Below are positions 1 through 6,051 of a DNA stretch of 10,754 bases, piece after piece (positions within the stretch are counted from its first letter, which is position 1; the number at the start of each line of letters is the position of its first letter). This stretch comes from Oscillospiraceae bacterium (lineage in GTDB: Bacteria; Bacillota; Clostridia; Oscillospirales; Ruminococcaceae). A program made the position numbers and the translations under genes. The notes beneath the pieces were generated by a model. The model was not told where the DNA came from. It did no database searches and saw only the letters and a list, made by a program, of their open reading frames with translations. The DNA lies in contig JAIEDJ010000151.1 in NCBI GenBank assembly GCA_029068025.1, positions 1 through 10,754 on the forward strand, given 5' to 3'.

Positions 1-1
1 G

Positions 2-1045
2 TTTAAGGAGATGTGTTTTCGGCTCGGGCTGAGGATGAGCGTTGTGTTTGTGTCGAGAGGGGCTTGCTCGGTAATTGCTTCGTTGTTTTTCGACGTTTAC
101 CGGTTACATCCATTTGATAGGGTGCTTATAGAGATAGTGTTTTCGATCGAGTTTTTGTACTTGATACCGATTTACTCGGCGGTGTTTATTCTGAAGCATC
201 CGATAAGGAATTCTCCGAACCGCGTTTACGCTAAGCCGAAGTATCTCGGACGGGCTATGGGTATGTTCCCTGCGGGATACGGGCTGGCTATGGCGGTGCG
301 GCTGCTGTCGGTACTGATCGGCTCGCTTTTCGCAAGGGGAACGGCGGTCGGCGATTCGTTCCACGCGACCGAGGATCTGTTTACCGCGGTGTCGGATATG
401 CCTACGGCGGTGGTGACGTTCATTCAGCTCGCGGTGATCGCTCCGATCTTTGAGGAGCTGTGGTTCAGAGGGCTTGTGATGGAGAGCCTGCGCCCTTACG
501 GCAACGGGTTTGCCATATTGATCTCGGCGATATTGTTCGGTCTTACTCACTCGAATTTTGAGCAGTTCTTCTATGCCACGGCGCTGGGCGTATTCCTCGG
601 ATATATCGCGGTCTCCACAAGGAGCATTGTCACCACTACAATAATGCACGCGATGTTCAACAGCATTTCGGGCGTGATGGTGCTGCTTTCCGCGGACGAG
701 AGCGTCGGTGATTATCTTCTTGCGGAGGATCCGTCAACAGTCGAGGTCACTCCTGGAATCGCGCTGTATACGGCATGGATGGTACTTGTGCTCCTGCTGA
801 TGGCGGTCGGGATCATAATGCTGATATACAAGCTTATCAAGATAAAAAAGTACCGCGTTCCCAAGGTTCAGACAGAGATCTCATCGCCGAGACGCTGGGG
901 GATATTCCTCTCACGCGTTACGGTGATCGTTATGCTGGTTCTGGCAGCGGATTCGTTTACCTTGAACCTTATCCCGAGCACCGTATACTTTTTGCTGACA
1001 GATCCCAGCCTGATCCCGATATATTACCAACATATTTTCGGATAA
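2..1045 (+). CDS. CPBP (CAAX/Abi-type) intramembrane metalloprotease, probably 5'-partial
   Basis: A polytopic membrane protein of the CPBP/Abi family. Members are membrane-embedded metalloproteases related to eukaryotic CAAX prenyl protease Rce1; bacterial ones include bacteriocin-immunity proteins and others of unknown substrate. All three family motifs are visible, counting from the ATG at 11: EELWFR (148-153, the EExxxR motif), FGLTH (176-180, FxxxH) and HAMFN (213-217, HxxxN). They sit in hydrophobic segments, with further spans near 40-60, 90-106, 252-275 and 300-325. The first ATG is at 11, but the frame stays open to the window edge, and the AAGGAG at 5-10 abuts that ATG with no spacing. 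I therefore think the true start lies upstream; an ATG at 35 is another possibility. The C-terminal tail (about 225-344) is long for the core domain and adds membrane spans. The family call is firm, the substrate unknown. Confidence 0.88.
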   Translation, partial: FKEMCFRLGLRMSVVFVSRGACSVIASLFFDVYRLHPFDRVLIEIVFSIEFLYLIPIYSAVFILKHPIRNSPNRVYAKPKYLGRAMGMFPAGYGLAMAVRLLSVLIGSLFARGTAVGDSFHATEDLFTAVSDMPTAVVTFIQLAVIAPIFEELWFRGLVMESLRPYGNGFAILISAILFGLTHSNFEQFFYATALGVFLGYIAVSTRSIVTTTIMHAMFNSISGVMVLLSADESVGDYLLAEDPSTVEVTPGIALYTAWMVLVLLLMAVGIIMLIYKLIKIKKYRVPKVQTEISSPRRWGIFLSRVTVIVMLVLAADSFTLNLIPSTVYFLLTDPSLIPIYYQHIFG

Positions 1046-1048
1046 ACG

Positions 1049-1090
1049 AAAAAACGCGGCGGGCTGCACAGACACGCAGCCCGCCGGTTT
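1049..1090. terminator. Bidirectional hairpin terminator after the CPBP gene
   Basis: A perfect 11-bp stem pairs 1057-1067 with 1076-1086 around an 8-base loop, 12 bases after the CPBP stop codon. On the plus strand only three T follow the stem. On the minus strand a run of six T (A at 1049-1054) follows two bases after the stem, so it looks stronger for leftward transcripts, perhaps those reading through from the metallopeptidase gene. The structure is seen; its use in both directions is inferred. Confidence 0.75.
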
Positions 1091-1158
1091 GCAGATAAAT
1101 CTCTAAAACGTTGATCTTGGCTGGTTTTGAAGTGTTGACGAGGGGCTGTTGATTTAAA

Positions 1159-1268
1159 AGAAATTTCAAAACCGGTCGGCGCTTCGCGCCGCCCTAGCCA
1201 GCCCCACTCGGCTCCGCTACGCGCTTCGCGCTGCGCTGCACCGAGCGGGACTGCTTTTTGAAATTTCT
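1159..1268. repeat. GC-rich inverted-repeat element (REP/MITE-like)
   Basis: A 13-base perfect inverted repeat (1159-1171 with 1256-1268) encloses about 84 GC-rich bases. Inside are two smaller hairpins: CGGCGC/GCGCCG with loop TTC (1177-1191), and an outer CTCGG/CCGAG stem (1207-1211 with 1241-1245) enclosing GCGC-TTC-GCGC (1221-1231). Terminal AT-rich arms around stable GC hairpins resemble REP or BIME-type interspersed elements. Whether it occurs elsewhere in the genome cannot be seen from one window. Confidence 0.55.
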
Positions 1269-1282
1269 CCTGCGCGTTTAAA

Positions 1283-1351
1283 TTGTTGATCTTGGCTTGG
1301 GCACTTGTGCTCAAGTTTGGCATGCAGCTCTTGGCTAAAATAACTTTTTCT
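1283..1351 (+). repeat. Direct repeat copy A with conserved hairpin
   Basis: First copy of a ~69-base direct repeat; the second is at 1411-1479. The two share CTTGGCTTGGGC near the start and an identical TAAAATAACTTTTTCT end. A hairpin pairs 1297-1304 with 1307-1314. Its G1300 to T1311 pair is a wobble, allowed only if the plus-strand RNA folds. Confidence 0.65.
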
Positions 1352-1360
1352 ACAGACTGA

Positions 1361-1385
1361 GGGCAGTGCTGCGCACTGCCCGTTT
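1361..1385 (+). terminator. Terminator-like hairpin between the two direct repeats
   Basis: A perfect 9-bp stem GGGCAGTGC/GCACTGCCC (1361-1369 with 1373-1381) with a 3-base loop is followed two bases later by a T run starting at 1383. It has the shape of a rightward intrinsic terminator, yet no plus-strand gene lies just upstream. It could end a small RNA made from the repeat region, or simply be part of the repeat cluster. Confidence 0.5.
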
Positions 1386-1410
1386 TTGAAATTTGCAGTC
1401 ACCCACGCAA

Positions 1411-1479
1411 TGTTGTACTTGGCTTGGGCGCTTGCGCTCAAATTTGGCGCGTGGCTCTTGGCTTAAAATAACTTTTTCT
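1411..1479 (+). repeat. Direct repeat copy B with conserved hairpin
   Basis: Second copy of the repeat at 1283-1351. The hairpin pairs 1424-1431 with 1434-1441. Compared with copy A, the A-T pair 1303/1308 is replaced by a G-C pair 1430/1435, so both partners changed together and the stem is kept. The copy ends 8 bases before the metallopeptidase stop codon. Confidence 0.65.
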
Positions 1480-1487
1480 GCCGCCTG

Positions 1488-2189
1488 CTATTTTTTCAGC
1501 AGCCCGTTCCACTTATTATACTCGGGACAGAATCTCAGCAGAAAATCGTAAAACCTCTTTGAGTGGTCATGATGCCAATAGTGCGCATATTCGTGCCACA
1601 ACACCGACAGCACCGTTTCGCGCGGATACGCCGCCAGCCTGATGTTTATCGAGATATGACCGCGCGTGTATGAACAGCTTCCCCAGCGCGTGCTCATATC
1701 CTTGACGGTTATCCGCGTAGGCGGAGGTTTAAGCCCCGCCTGTTCCAGCTTTACGCGGACTTCGCCGTCAAGCTCGCCGCACAGCGCGCAGAACCGCTGC
1801 GTGACCGCCCTTTGCACAAGCATGAGTACATATTCGGGATCGTCCTCCATTCGCGTAAAAACGCGGATCTCGTTCTCGTCGATAACAGCGCACTCGCGCG
1901 AATTCCGCACCGTGCGCACGGGGTATGTACGCCCAAGCCAATTGACCGAGGACGCATTGATCTCGCTGCGCTCCTCTCTTTTTTTAAGCCGCTCGAACGC
2001 GCCGAGGAAGAAGTCGGCGCGTTCCGCAAGGTATTTTTCGATCTGTGCGACCGTCGCGCGGGAGTTCGCCGAGACATATACTATCCCGTCCTCCTTGGCA
2101 CGGAAGTTTATGTTCTTGACCCGCTTCCGTGTAAGCTCGTAGCTAAGCTCCCGCCCGTCCGGGAGAGTTATCGTTTTCAGTGTTACCAC
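1488..2189 (-). CDS. YgjP/SprT-like zinc metallopeptidase (DUF45 family, PF01863)
   Basis: A soluble 233-aa protein with the M48-like YgjP metallopeptidase fold. The zinc site is HEYAH (199-203, the HExxH motif), with a third histidine at 209, ten residues after the first, as the family expects. The family's STRWGSCS segment is at 166-173 and the C-terminal SKRFYD helix follows the metal site. Length and layout match full-length family members, whose substrates are poorly known; related proteins have been linked to DNA or protein repair. The start is a GTG at 2189: an in-frame stop lies only about 35 bases upstream and no ATG intervenes. A purine-rich AGAAAGAAGA stretch sits just before the start. 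The gene stands alone, divergent from the unknown pair to its right, with its own promoter at 2348-2376. A roughly 440-base tail separates its stop from the nearest good leftward terminator at 1049-1086. Confidence 0.88.
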   Translation of the reverse strand: MVTLKTITLPDGRELSYELTRKRVKNINFRAKEDGIVYVSANSRATVAQIEKYLAERADFFLGAFERLKKREERSEINASSVNWLGRTYPVRTVRNSRECAVIDENEIRVFTRMEDDPEYVLMLVQRAVTQRFCALCGELDGEVRVKLEQAGLKPPPTRITVKDMSTRWGSCSYTRGHISINIRLAAYPRETVLSVLWHEYAHYWHHDHSKRFYDFLLRFCPEYNKWNGLLKK

Positions 2190-2347
2190 TCTTCTTTCTG
2201 TCTTTAGGGAACAGGCACATTGTCAACCGCCGCACAAATATCCGTGCTATGCCGCGAAACACCCAAAGATCTTGACGCAGAGATCTTCGGTCTGTGATGA
2301 GTATCGCGGAAATATTCGGTCGGCAAAGCAATAGTTTTGATATCCTT

Positions 2348-2376
2348 ATTATACCATAGCTCCGCCAAATTTTCAA
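2348..2376 (-). promoter_or_regulatory. Sigma-A promoter for the metallopeptidase gene
   Basis: Read on the minus strand, TTGAAA (2376-2371) and TATAAT (2353-2348) are separated by exactly 17 bases, matching 5 of 6 and 6 of 6 consensus positions. Transcription would start near 2341, giving a 5' leader of about 150 bases before the GTG at 2189. That leader contains two AGATCTT copies (2267-2273 and 2281-2287). Confidence 0.75.
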
Positions 2377-2392
2377 GTCCTTCGCAAAAACG

Positions 2393-2423
2393 TTAAAGAT
2401 TTCCCAAGATCTGCCGATATAAT
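2393..2423 (+). promoter_or_regulatory. Probable promoter for the unknown gene pair
   Basis: A perfect -10 box TATAAT lies at 2418-2423. The best -35 is weak: TTAAAG at 2393-2398 with a 19-base spacer. It is placed back to back with the leftward promoter at 2348-2376, and the leader to the ATG at 2466 is about 35 bases. The weak -35 may mean an activator is needed; that is inference. Confidence 0.45.
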
Positions 2424-2465
2424 AATAAATAATACTTTCACATCACGCATCGGAGGAAAAACATC

Positions 2466-3056
2466 ATGAGAGTATACAGAAACGCGTCTATCGACAGACT
2501 TATGGCACGCAGGAGCGAAAGAAATATACAGTCGGGAATGTTCGACAACTACCTGACCGGCTTTTTGAATAACCGGAATTACTTCGGCTTCGGGAATATT
2601 TACGGTTTCTCCGGCACATCAAACAAGACCAACACCTTCGATCCCTACAACGTTATGAATTCAAGCGGCACCATGTTCGGGGCTTCGGGCTTCTCATATG
2701 AAACGCTGCGCGGGGTACGCAACGATCTTATTGAAAGAGCGATCAAGAGCGGTGAGCCCATGCGCGGCGTAAGCTACAATGATTATCTCGTGTATTATCT
2801 GGAGAAGAACGGCTCTGTCGACACCAAGACCATGCAGTTCTACAAGCAGGATCTCAAGGGCGACAACGCGGCGCTGCGCGATAAGCAGTGGCGCACCGAT
2901 CCGGATTATATAATCCCCGAGCGGCTTTACAAGAACTCCGAGATCCTCGCCGACAAGGAGGCGGCGCTTGACAAGCTTGCCCGCAATGAAAAGCTCGAGG
3001 ATTGGGAGCAGCGCCTGCTCAACACCGTAACAAGCAGCAACGCCGCAAAGAAGTGA
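2466..3056 (+). CDS. Hypothetical protein, 196 aa, with aromatic/Gly/Asn-rich N-terminal region
   Basis: Not recognised. A strong GGAGG (2452-2456) nine bases before the ATG makes the start secure. The protein has no signal peptide or membrane span. The first ~20 residues are Arg-rich (RLMARRSERN at 11-20). Residues 25-77 are low in charge and rich in Phe, Tyr, Gly, Asn and Ser (for example YFGFGNIYGFSG at 39-50), suggesting a flexible or adhesive stretch. From about 78 on it is charged and probably helical, ending in a Lys/Glu/Asp-rich segment (151-183). It is followed 101 bases later by another unknown gene on the same strand, and no terminator is visible between them, so the two are probably co-transcribed. 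The composition suggests a cytoplasmic structural or partner-binding protein rather than an enzyme, but no function can be assigned. Confidence 0.8.
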   Translation: MRVYRNASIDRLMARRSERNIQSGMFDNYLTGFLNNRNYFGFGNIYGFSGTSNKTNTFDPYNVMNSSGTMFGASGFSYETLRGVRNDLIERAIKSGEPMRGVSYNDYLVYYLEKNGSVDTKTMQFYKQDLKGDNAALRDKQWRTDPDYIIPERLYKNSEILADKEAALDKLARNEKLEDWEQRLLNTVTSSNAAKK

Positions 3057-3157
3057 TTATAACGGCATATATCATGTCGAAATAATATCCAAAGTCAAGA
3101 TGACAAAATTTCAAAACGCAAGGACGCATAAATTTTAACTTTGGAGGTAATAACAGC

Positions 3158-3901
3158 ATGACCAACATGGAAAGAATGTCTTTGGAAAGCGTGAACACTC
3201 ACGCCATCACCGACAACAAGGTGAAGAAGGGCATTGCCGCGGACGGCGGAGTAATGGCTGGAACGGGTACGGGCGTTACCTTCGCCGACAGCCTTTACAG
3301 CCTCACCGCGCAGACAGTAGCCGCATGGACTCCCGAGGGAGAGCTGAACGACGTTCCCGCCAATTGGCAGACAGGCAGCGTTTGGGATGTTCTCGGCTCT
3401 GTACACGCCGCGAAGGAGTATCTGAAAAAGATCGGCATTGATACCGAAAACCGCGTCCCCACTCATGAGATCACCGAGGAACAGCGTAAGTGGCTGGAAT
3501 CGCGCCACGACTTTGAGGCGCTCAAGAACAAGAGCGTTTTCTCTCCCGAGTTCGGCAACCTTATGGGCGATCTGTATTATCTGAATGTGCTTTCCGAAAG
3601 CGAAGCGACCTCGCCTGCCGTTTTCAGACCGGAGATCAATGGAGAGGTGCTGTACCAATCAAGAGATGCTATGCTGATAAAGCTTGACGCGGATTATGAG
3701 GAAGCCAAAAAACAAGCCGAGGACGAACGCTATGAGTCCGCTCTCAAATATCTTGACAAGATGATCAAAGCGGAACAGGAACGCCTTGACGAAAAGCAGG
3801 AGGACTACTACCTCGACTTCATTCACGGCAAGACCGACGACGATTATCTGAACAATATCCAATCGTGCTACAGCATTATTCTGGAGCTGCTGGGCGGCTG
3901 A
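3158..3901 (+). CDS. Hypothetical protein, 247 aa, with C-terminal coiled coil
   Basis: Not recognised. The start is supported by GGAGG (3143-3147) ten bases before the ATG. No signal peptide or membrane segment is visible. Residues 1-45 are Thr/Gly/Ala-rich and probably disordered. Residues 103-146 are strongly patterned: a TEEQRKWLESRHDFEAL helix, then SPEFGNLMGDLYYLNVLS, which looks like a conserved core. Residues 176-217 are dense in Glu, Lys, Asp and Ala with heptad-like hydrophobics and probably form a coiled coil. A short acidic tail ends in a hydrophobic helix (ILELLGG). It lies 101 bases downstream of the 196-aa unknown and ends just before a bidirectional terminator, so the two likely form a two-gene operon. 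A joint role is plausible from position only. Confidence 0.8.
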   Translation: MTNMERMSLESVNTHAITDNKVKKGIAADGGVMAGTGTGVTFADSLYSLTAQTVAAWTPEGELNDVPANWQTGSVWDVLGSVHAAKEYLKKIGIDTENRVPTHEITEEQRKWLESRHDFEALKNKSVFSPEFGNLMGDLYYLNVLSESEATSPAVFRPEINGEVLYQSRDAMLIKLDADYEEAKKQAEDERYESALKYLDKMIKAEQERLDEKQEDYYLDFIHGKTDDDYLNNIQSCYSIILELLGG

Positions 3902-3924
3902 TCGTGATCAAAAAACTTAAAGAA

Positions 3925-3962
3925 TAAAAAACGGACGACCCCGATTTTTGAGATCGTCCGTT
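3925..3962. terminator. Bidirectional terminator between convergent operons
   Basis: AACGGACGA (3930-3938) pairs with TCGTCCGTT (3954-3962) around a 15-base loop. An A run (from 3926) precedes it, which reads as a T tract on the minus strand, so it is a good terminator for the leftward cluster ending with the GNAT gene at 4018. For the rightward pair it is weaker because only scattered T follow. Confidence 0.75.
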
Positions 3963-4017
3963 ATCTTTATCTGGATAATTTAGCTCTTGCAGTTTGGAAT
4001 AAATTCGTATTTTGGCA

Positions 4018-4473
4018 TTATAATTTGTCTCCGCTCAACACAAACACCTGGCTTGGACACCCGAACTCAACAACAAGCTCGCCCTCCGTGAAACCAAACT
4101 TTTTATACAACGCTCTGGGCGCGGCACTCCTTGGATCATTGTCACGGAATGTCGTTACGGTAATATCACGTGTGCGGTCAAGCTCGTCAAGCGCCTTTGA
4201 CATCAATGCGGCAGCAATACCTTTTCTCCGGTGCGCAGGGGAGACAGCCAAACAGCATATCATATTGTGCGTTTTTGAAAAAAGCAAAACGCCGATGATC
4301 TCTTCACCGCTTTTAACGCAAAGCGCACGCCGCTCACTCATGAACTCCAGAACCGTGCGCTTGTGTTCCTCGATTGCCGCTTCTGTTTCCAGCCCCGGAA
4401 AATTACCGCGGACTTCCCTGACAAGAGACAGCCATGAGTCAATGTCATCTTCTTTCCCGAAAACCACATTCAT
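4018..4473 (-). CDS. GNAT family N-acetyltransferase
   Basis: A 151-aa single-domain GCN5-related acetyltransferase, which moves the acetyl group of acetyl-CoA to an amine. The acetyl-CoA-binding motif A is clear: strand CCLAVSPAHR (73-82), then the RRKGIAAAL pyrophosphate loop and helix (82-90, matching R/Q-x-x-G-x-G/A). Motif B is APRALYKKFGF (118-128), with the Tyr and the GF turn typical of the fold. Length is normal. The substrate cannot be read from sequence. The ATG at 4473 lies 3 bases after the stop of the preceding gene, and its AAGGGGGA binding site sits inside that gene's 3' end, so translation is probably coupled. It is the last gene of the long leftward cluster, followed by the terminator at 3925-3962. 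Confidence 0.88.
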   Translation of the reverse strand: MNVVFGKEDDIDSWLSLVREVRGNFPGLETEAAIEEHKRTVLEFMSERRALCVKSGEEIIGVLLFSKTHNMICCLAVSPAHRRKGIAAALMSKALDELDRTRDITVTTFRDNDPRSAAPRALYKKFGFTEGELVVEFGCPSQVFVLSGDKL

Positions 4474-4476
4474 GGA

Positions 4477-4965
4477 TCATTCCCCCTTTTTCAGCCGCTC
4501 AACAGTTCTACGCTCGGTATCGGCGCAGTACGCCTTGATCTCGACGCTGTCCATGTAGCAGTCGAAGGTATGCTCGTAACCGGGCTTGCGCTCATCAAAA
4601 ATTTTCCGCGCCGGGTGATCCTCGGGCATCTGCGATACGGGAACATCAAGCCCCACAGCATTTGTCTGATTATAGAAGATCACCTGCAAGGGGCACTGCA
4701 TGACCTTGCTGATCCCGGCGACCGCGATAACTCCGCACTCTTTGCTAAGTTCCTCGCAGTCACGGACTTTTTTTCCGATCTTGTCCGTGATGTTGATGAA
4801 TTCACCGCCCGCGATCTCCGCTTTCGCAAACCTTTGAAGATCGTCTCCGAAATCCCCAAGCAGCACCTGCGCCGCGTCAAGCATAAAGTCATAGCCATAG
4901 CGCCAGGTTCCGGCATAGTCGACCGAGATCCAGCCGTTGTCTTCGTTAAATCCCTTTAAAGTCAT
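4477..4965 (-). CDS. Hypothetical protein, 162 aa
   Basis: Not recognised. A soluble 162-aa protein, acidic overall, with no signal peptide or membrane span. The N-terminus (WISVDYAGTWRYGYDF, 12-27) is aromatic-rich. Residues 56-70 contain FINITDKIGKKVRDC, followed by a short hydrophobic strand GVIAVAGISKVM (78-89). The middle has four cysteines (70, 77, 91 and 136, not in a metal-binding spacing). The C-terminus (130-160) is charged and helical. The start ATG at 4965 has GAGG six bases upstream. It is 24 bases downstream of the 62-aa membrane protein and 3 bases upstream of the GNAT gene, so it belongs to this operon. A substrate or partner link with the acetyltransferase is possible but not shown by the sequence. 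Confidence 0.75.
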   Translation of the reverse strand: MTLKGFNEDNGWISVDYAGTWRYGYDFMLDAAQVLLGDFGDDLQRFAKAEIAGGEFINITDKIGKKVRDCEELSKECGVIAVAGISKVMQCPLQVIFYNQTNAVGLDVPVSQMPEDHPARKIFDERKPGYEHTFDCYMDSVEIKAYCADTERRTVERLKKGE

Positions 4966-4989
4966 AAGTTACCTCACAACATTTTGCTG

Positions 4990-5178
4990 TTAATGCCACC
5001 CACACTCGTCATAGTCCTTCCACTTCTCGTTATAGCGCATTTCGTCCGCCAGCTTCAGGCAGATGTACGCCACCGCCGCCGCAACAACAATGACAGCGCC
5101 GATTATCGGAAAGATCACCTTCCCGAACGGTCCTACCTTCTTGTCAATTCTTTCGTCGATCTTTTCCTTGAGCTTCAT
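4990..5178 (-). CDS. Small single-span membrane protein, 62 aa
   Basis: Not recognised as a named family. It has three parts: a Lys/Glu/Asp-rich amphipathic N-terminus (1-20, KLKEKIDERIDKK), one hydrophobic membrane span (21-43, IFPIIGAVIVVAAAVAYICL), and a short charged tail with Tyr, Trp and a C-terminal CGWH. The positive N-terminal flank suggests the N-terminus stays inside. Reality is supported by a full AGGAGG site (5187-5192) eight bases before the ATG, a neat fit between rsmI (27 bases upstream) and the 162-aa gene (24 bases downstream), and a plausible protein sequence. It could be a small regulator or stabiliser of a membrane complex. Confidence 0.75.
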   Translation of the reverse strand: MKLKEKIDERIDKKVGPFGKVIFPIIGAVIVVAAAVAYICLKLADEMRYNEKWKDYDECGWH

Positions 5179-5205
5179 AGTGTTTTCCTCCTACTGTAAA
5201 TAATA

Positions 5206-6051
5206 TTATTGATTTGAATTTGCCGAAATTGCCGAATAAATATCGCGCTTTGAGATACCAGTTGCCTTTGCGGCTTCCTTGCAGGCGTCGGAAAGTTTTT
5301 CGCCGCCGTCAACAAGCGACTGCGCAAGCTGAACCGCCTGTTCGAGCGTGAATTCATCCGGATCATGGGCGCTCTGCCTTGTGCTGTCCACTACGATAAC
5401 GTATTCACCGCGCGGCTCCGTGCTGTCATAATAATGAGACAGTTCACCCAGCGTTCCGCTTATTGTTTCCTCATGTATCTTGGTAAGCTCGCGGCAGAGA
5501 ACGGCGTTTCGCTCCCCGCCGAACACCTCCGCCATATCACAAAGCGTCTGCCGTATTTTGTGCGGCGCTTCGTAAAAAACAAGCGCGTGCGGTAAATTCT
5601 TTATCTGCTCCAGCCGCTCTGAACGTTCCTTTTTGGGAACGGGAAGAAATCCCTCAAACGTCCAGCGGTCTATATCAAGTCCGCTCAGCGCGACCGCTGC
5701 GACCGCCGCGTTACAGCCGGGAATCACCTCGACGGGAATACCCAGCTCACGGCATTTTTTCACCAGCACCGACCCGGGATCGGATATGCACGGCATACCC
5801 GCGTCGCTCACCAGCGCGATGTGATTGCCCTCGGAAAGCAGCTCGATTATCCGTTCGCTCTTCTCCTGCTCCTTCGGCTTATAATATGAGAGCAGCGGCT
5901 TCTTTATCCCGAAATGCGTAAGTAGCCGCAGCGTGACGCGCGTGTCCTCGGCGGCGATGTAGTCCGCGTTTTCTAAGGTTTCGATACCGCGCGGACTGAA
6001 GTCGCCGAGATTCCCTATCGGAGTGCCGACCACCGACAGCTTGCCGCTCAT
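5206..6051 (-). CDS. rsmI: 16S rRNA (cytidine(1402)-2'-O)-methyltransferase RsmI
   Basis: RsmI uses S-adenosylmethionine to 2'-O-methylate C1402 of 16S rRNA in the decoding centre of the 30S subunit, where RsmH adds the N4 methyl; both fine-tune initiation and reading fidelity. The 281-aa protein is full length for this tetrapyrrole-methylase-fold family. Motifs in order: GTPIGNLGD (9-17), AEDTR (34-38), VSDAGMPCISDPG (81-93), PGCNA (111-115, where PGPSA is more usual), FEGFLP (132-137), EAPHKI (161-166), RELTKIHE (187-194) and PRGEYV (213-218). A ~60-residue C-terminal helical tail follows, as in homologues. The ATG overlaps the preceding gene's stop as ATGA, so translation is coupled. Close linkage to trmN6, two genes upstream, is also found in Bacillus subtilis (yabB, yazA, rsmI). 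Here an unknown gene takes the position of yazA. Confidence 0.96.
   Translation of the reverse strand: MSGKLSVVGTPIGNLGDFSPRGIETLENADYIAAEDTRVTLRLLTHFGIKKPLLSYYKPKEQEKSERIIELLSEGNHIALVSDAGMPCISDPGSVLVKKCRELGIPVEVIPGCNAAVAAVALSGLDIDRWTFEGFLPVPKKERSERLEQIKNLPHALVFYEAPHKIRQTLCDMAEVFGGERNAVLCRELTKIHEETISGTLGELSHYYDSTEPRGEYVIVVDSTRQSAHDPDEFTLEQAVQLAQSLVDGGEKLSDACKEAAKATGISKRDIYSAISANSNQ

Larger units (their letters stand above)
1087..1487. other. Gene-free, repeat-rich intergenic stretch
   Basis: About 400 bases without a credible gene. Open frames here exist only because GC-rich repeats lack stops, and they have no ribosome binding sites. The stretch holds a GC-rich inverted element (1159-1268), two copies of a ~69-base direct repeat (1283-1351 and 1411-1479), a third short match to the head of that repeat at 1110-1122, and a terminator-like hairpin (1361-1385). 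The word GAAATTT recurs at 1160-1166, 1260-1266 and 1388-1394. It could be the long 3' untranslated region of the leftward metallopeptidase transcript, a decayed mobile repeat cluster, or a source of small RNAs. Confidence 0.7.

Noticed and set aside
104..649. A 181-codon minus-strand open frame
   Set aside because: Antisense to the CPBP protease, which has all three family motifs; the product is Arg/His-rich with no recognisable domain.
1024..1441. Two overlapping minus-strand open frames in the repeat region with similar SAQAK starts
   Set aside because: The similarity comes from the direct repeats themselves. The frames cross the GC-rich inverted element, have no ribosome binding sites, and read as composition-driven open frames.
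1283..1479. CRISPR array
   Set aside because: Only two long diverged copies plus one short match occur, the spacing is not that of an array, and no cas genes are near.
2143..2376. A 77-codon minus-strand open frame upstream of the metallopeptidase
   Set aside because: It overlaps the metallopeptidase start in another frame and starts at the promoter's -35 region, so it could not be translated from that promoter. No binding site is seen.
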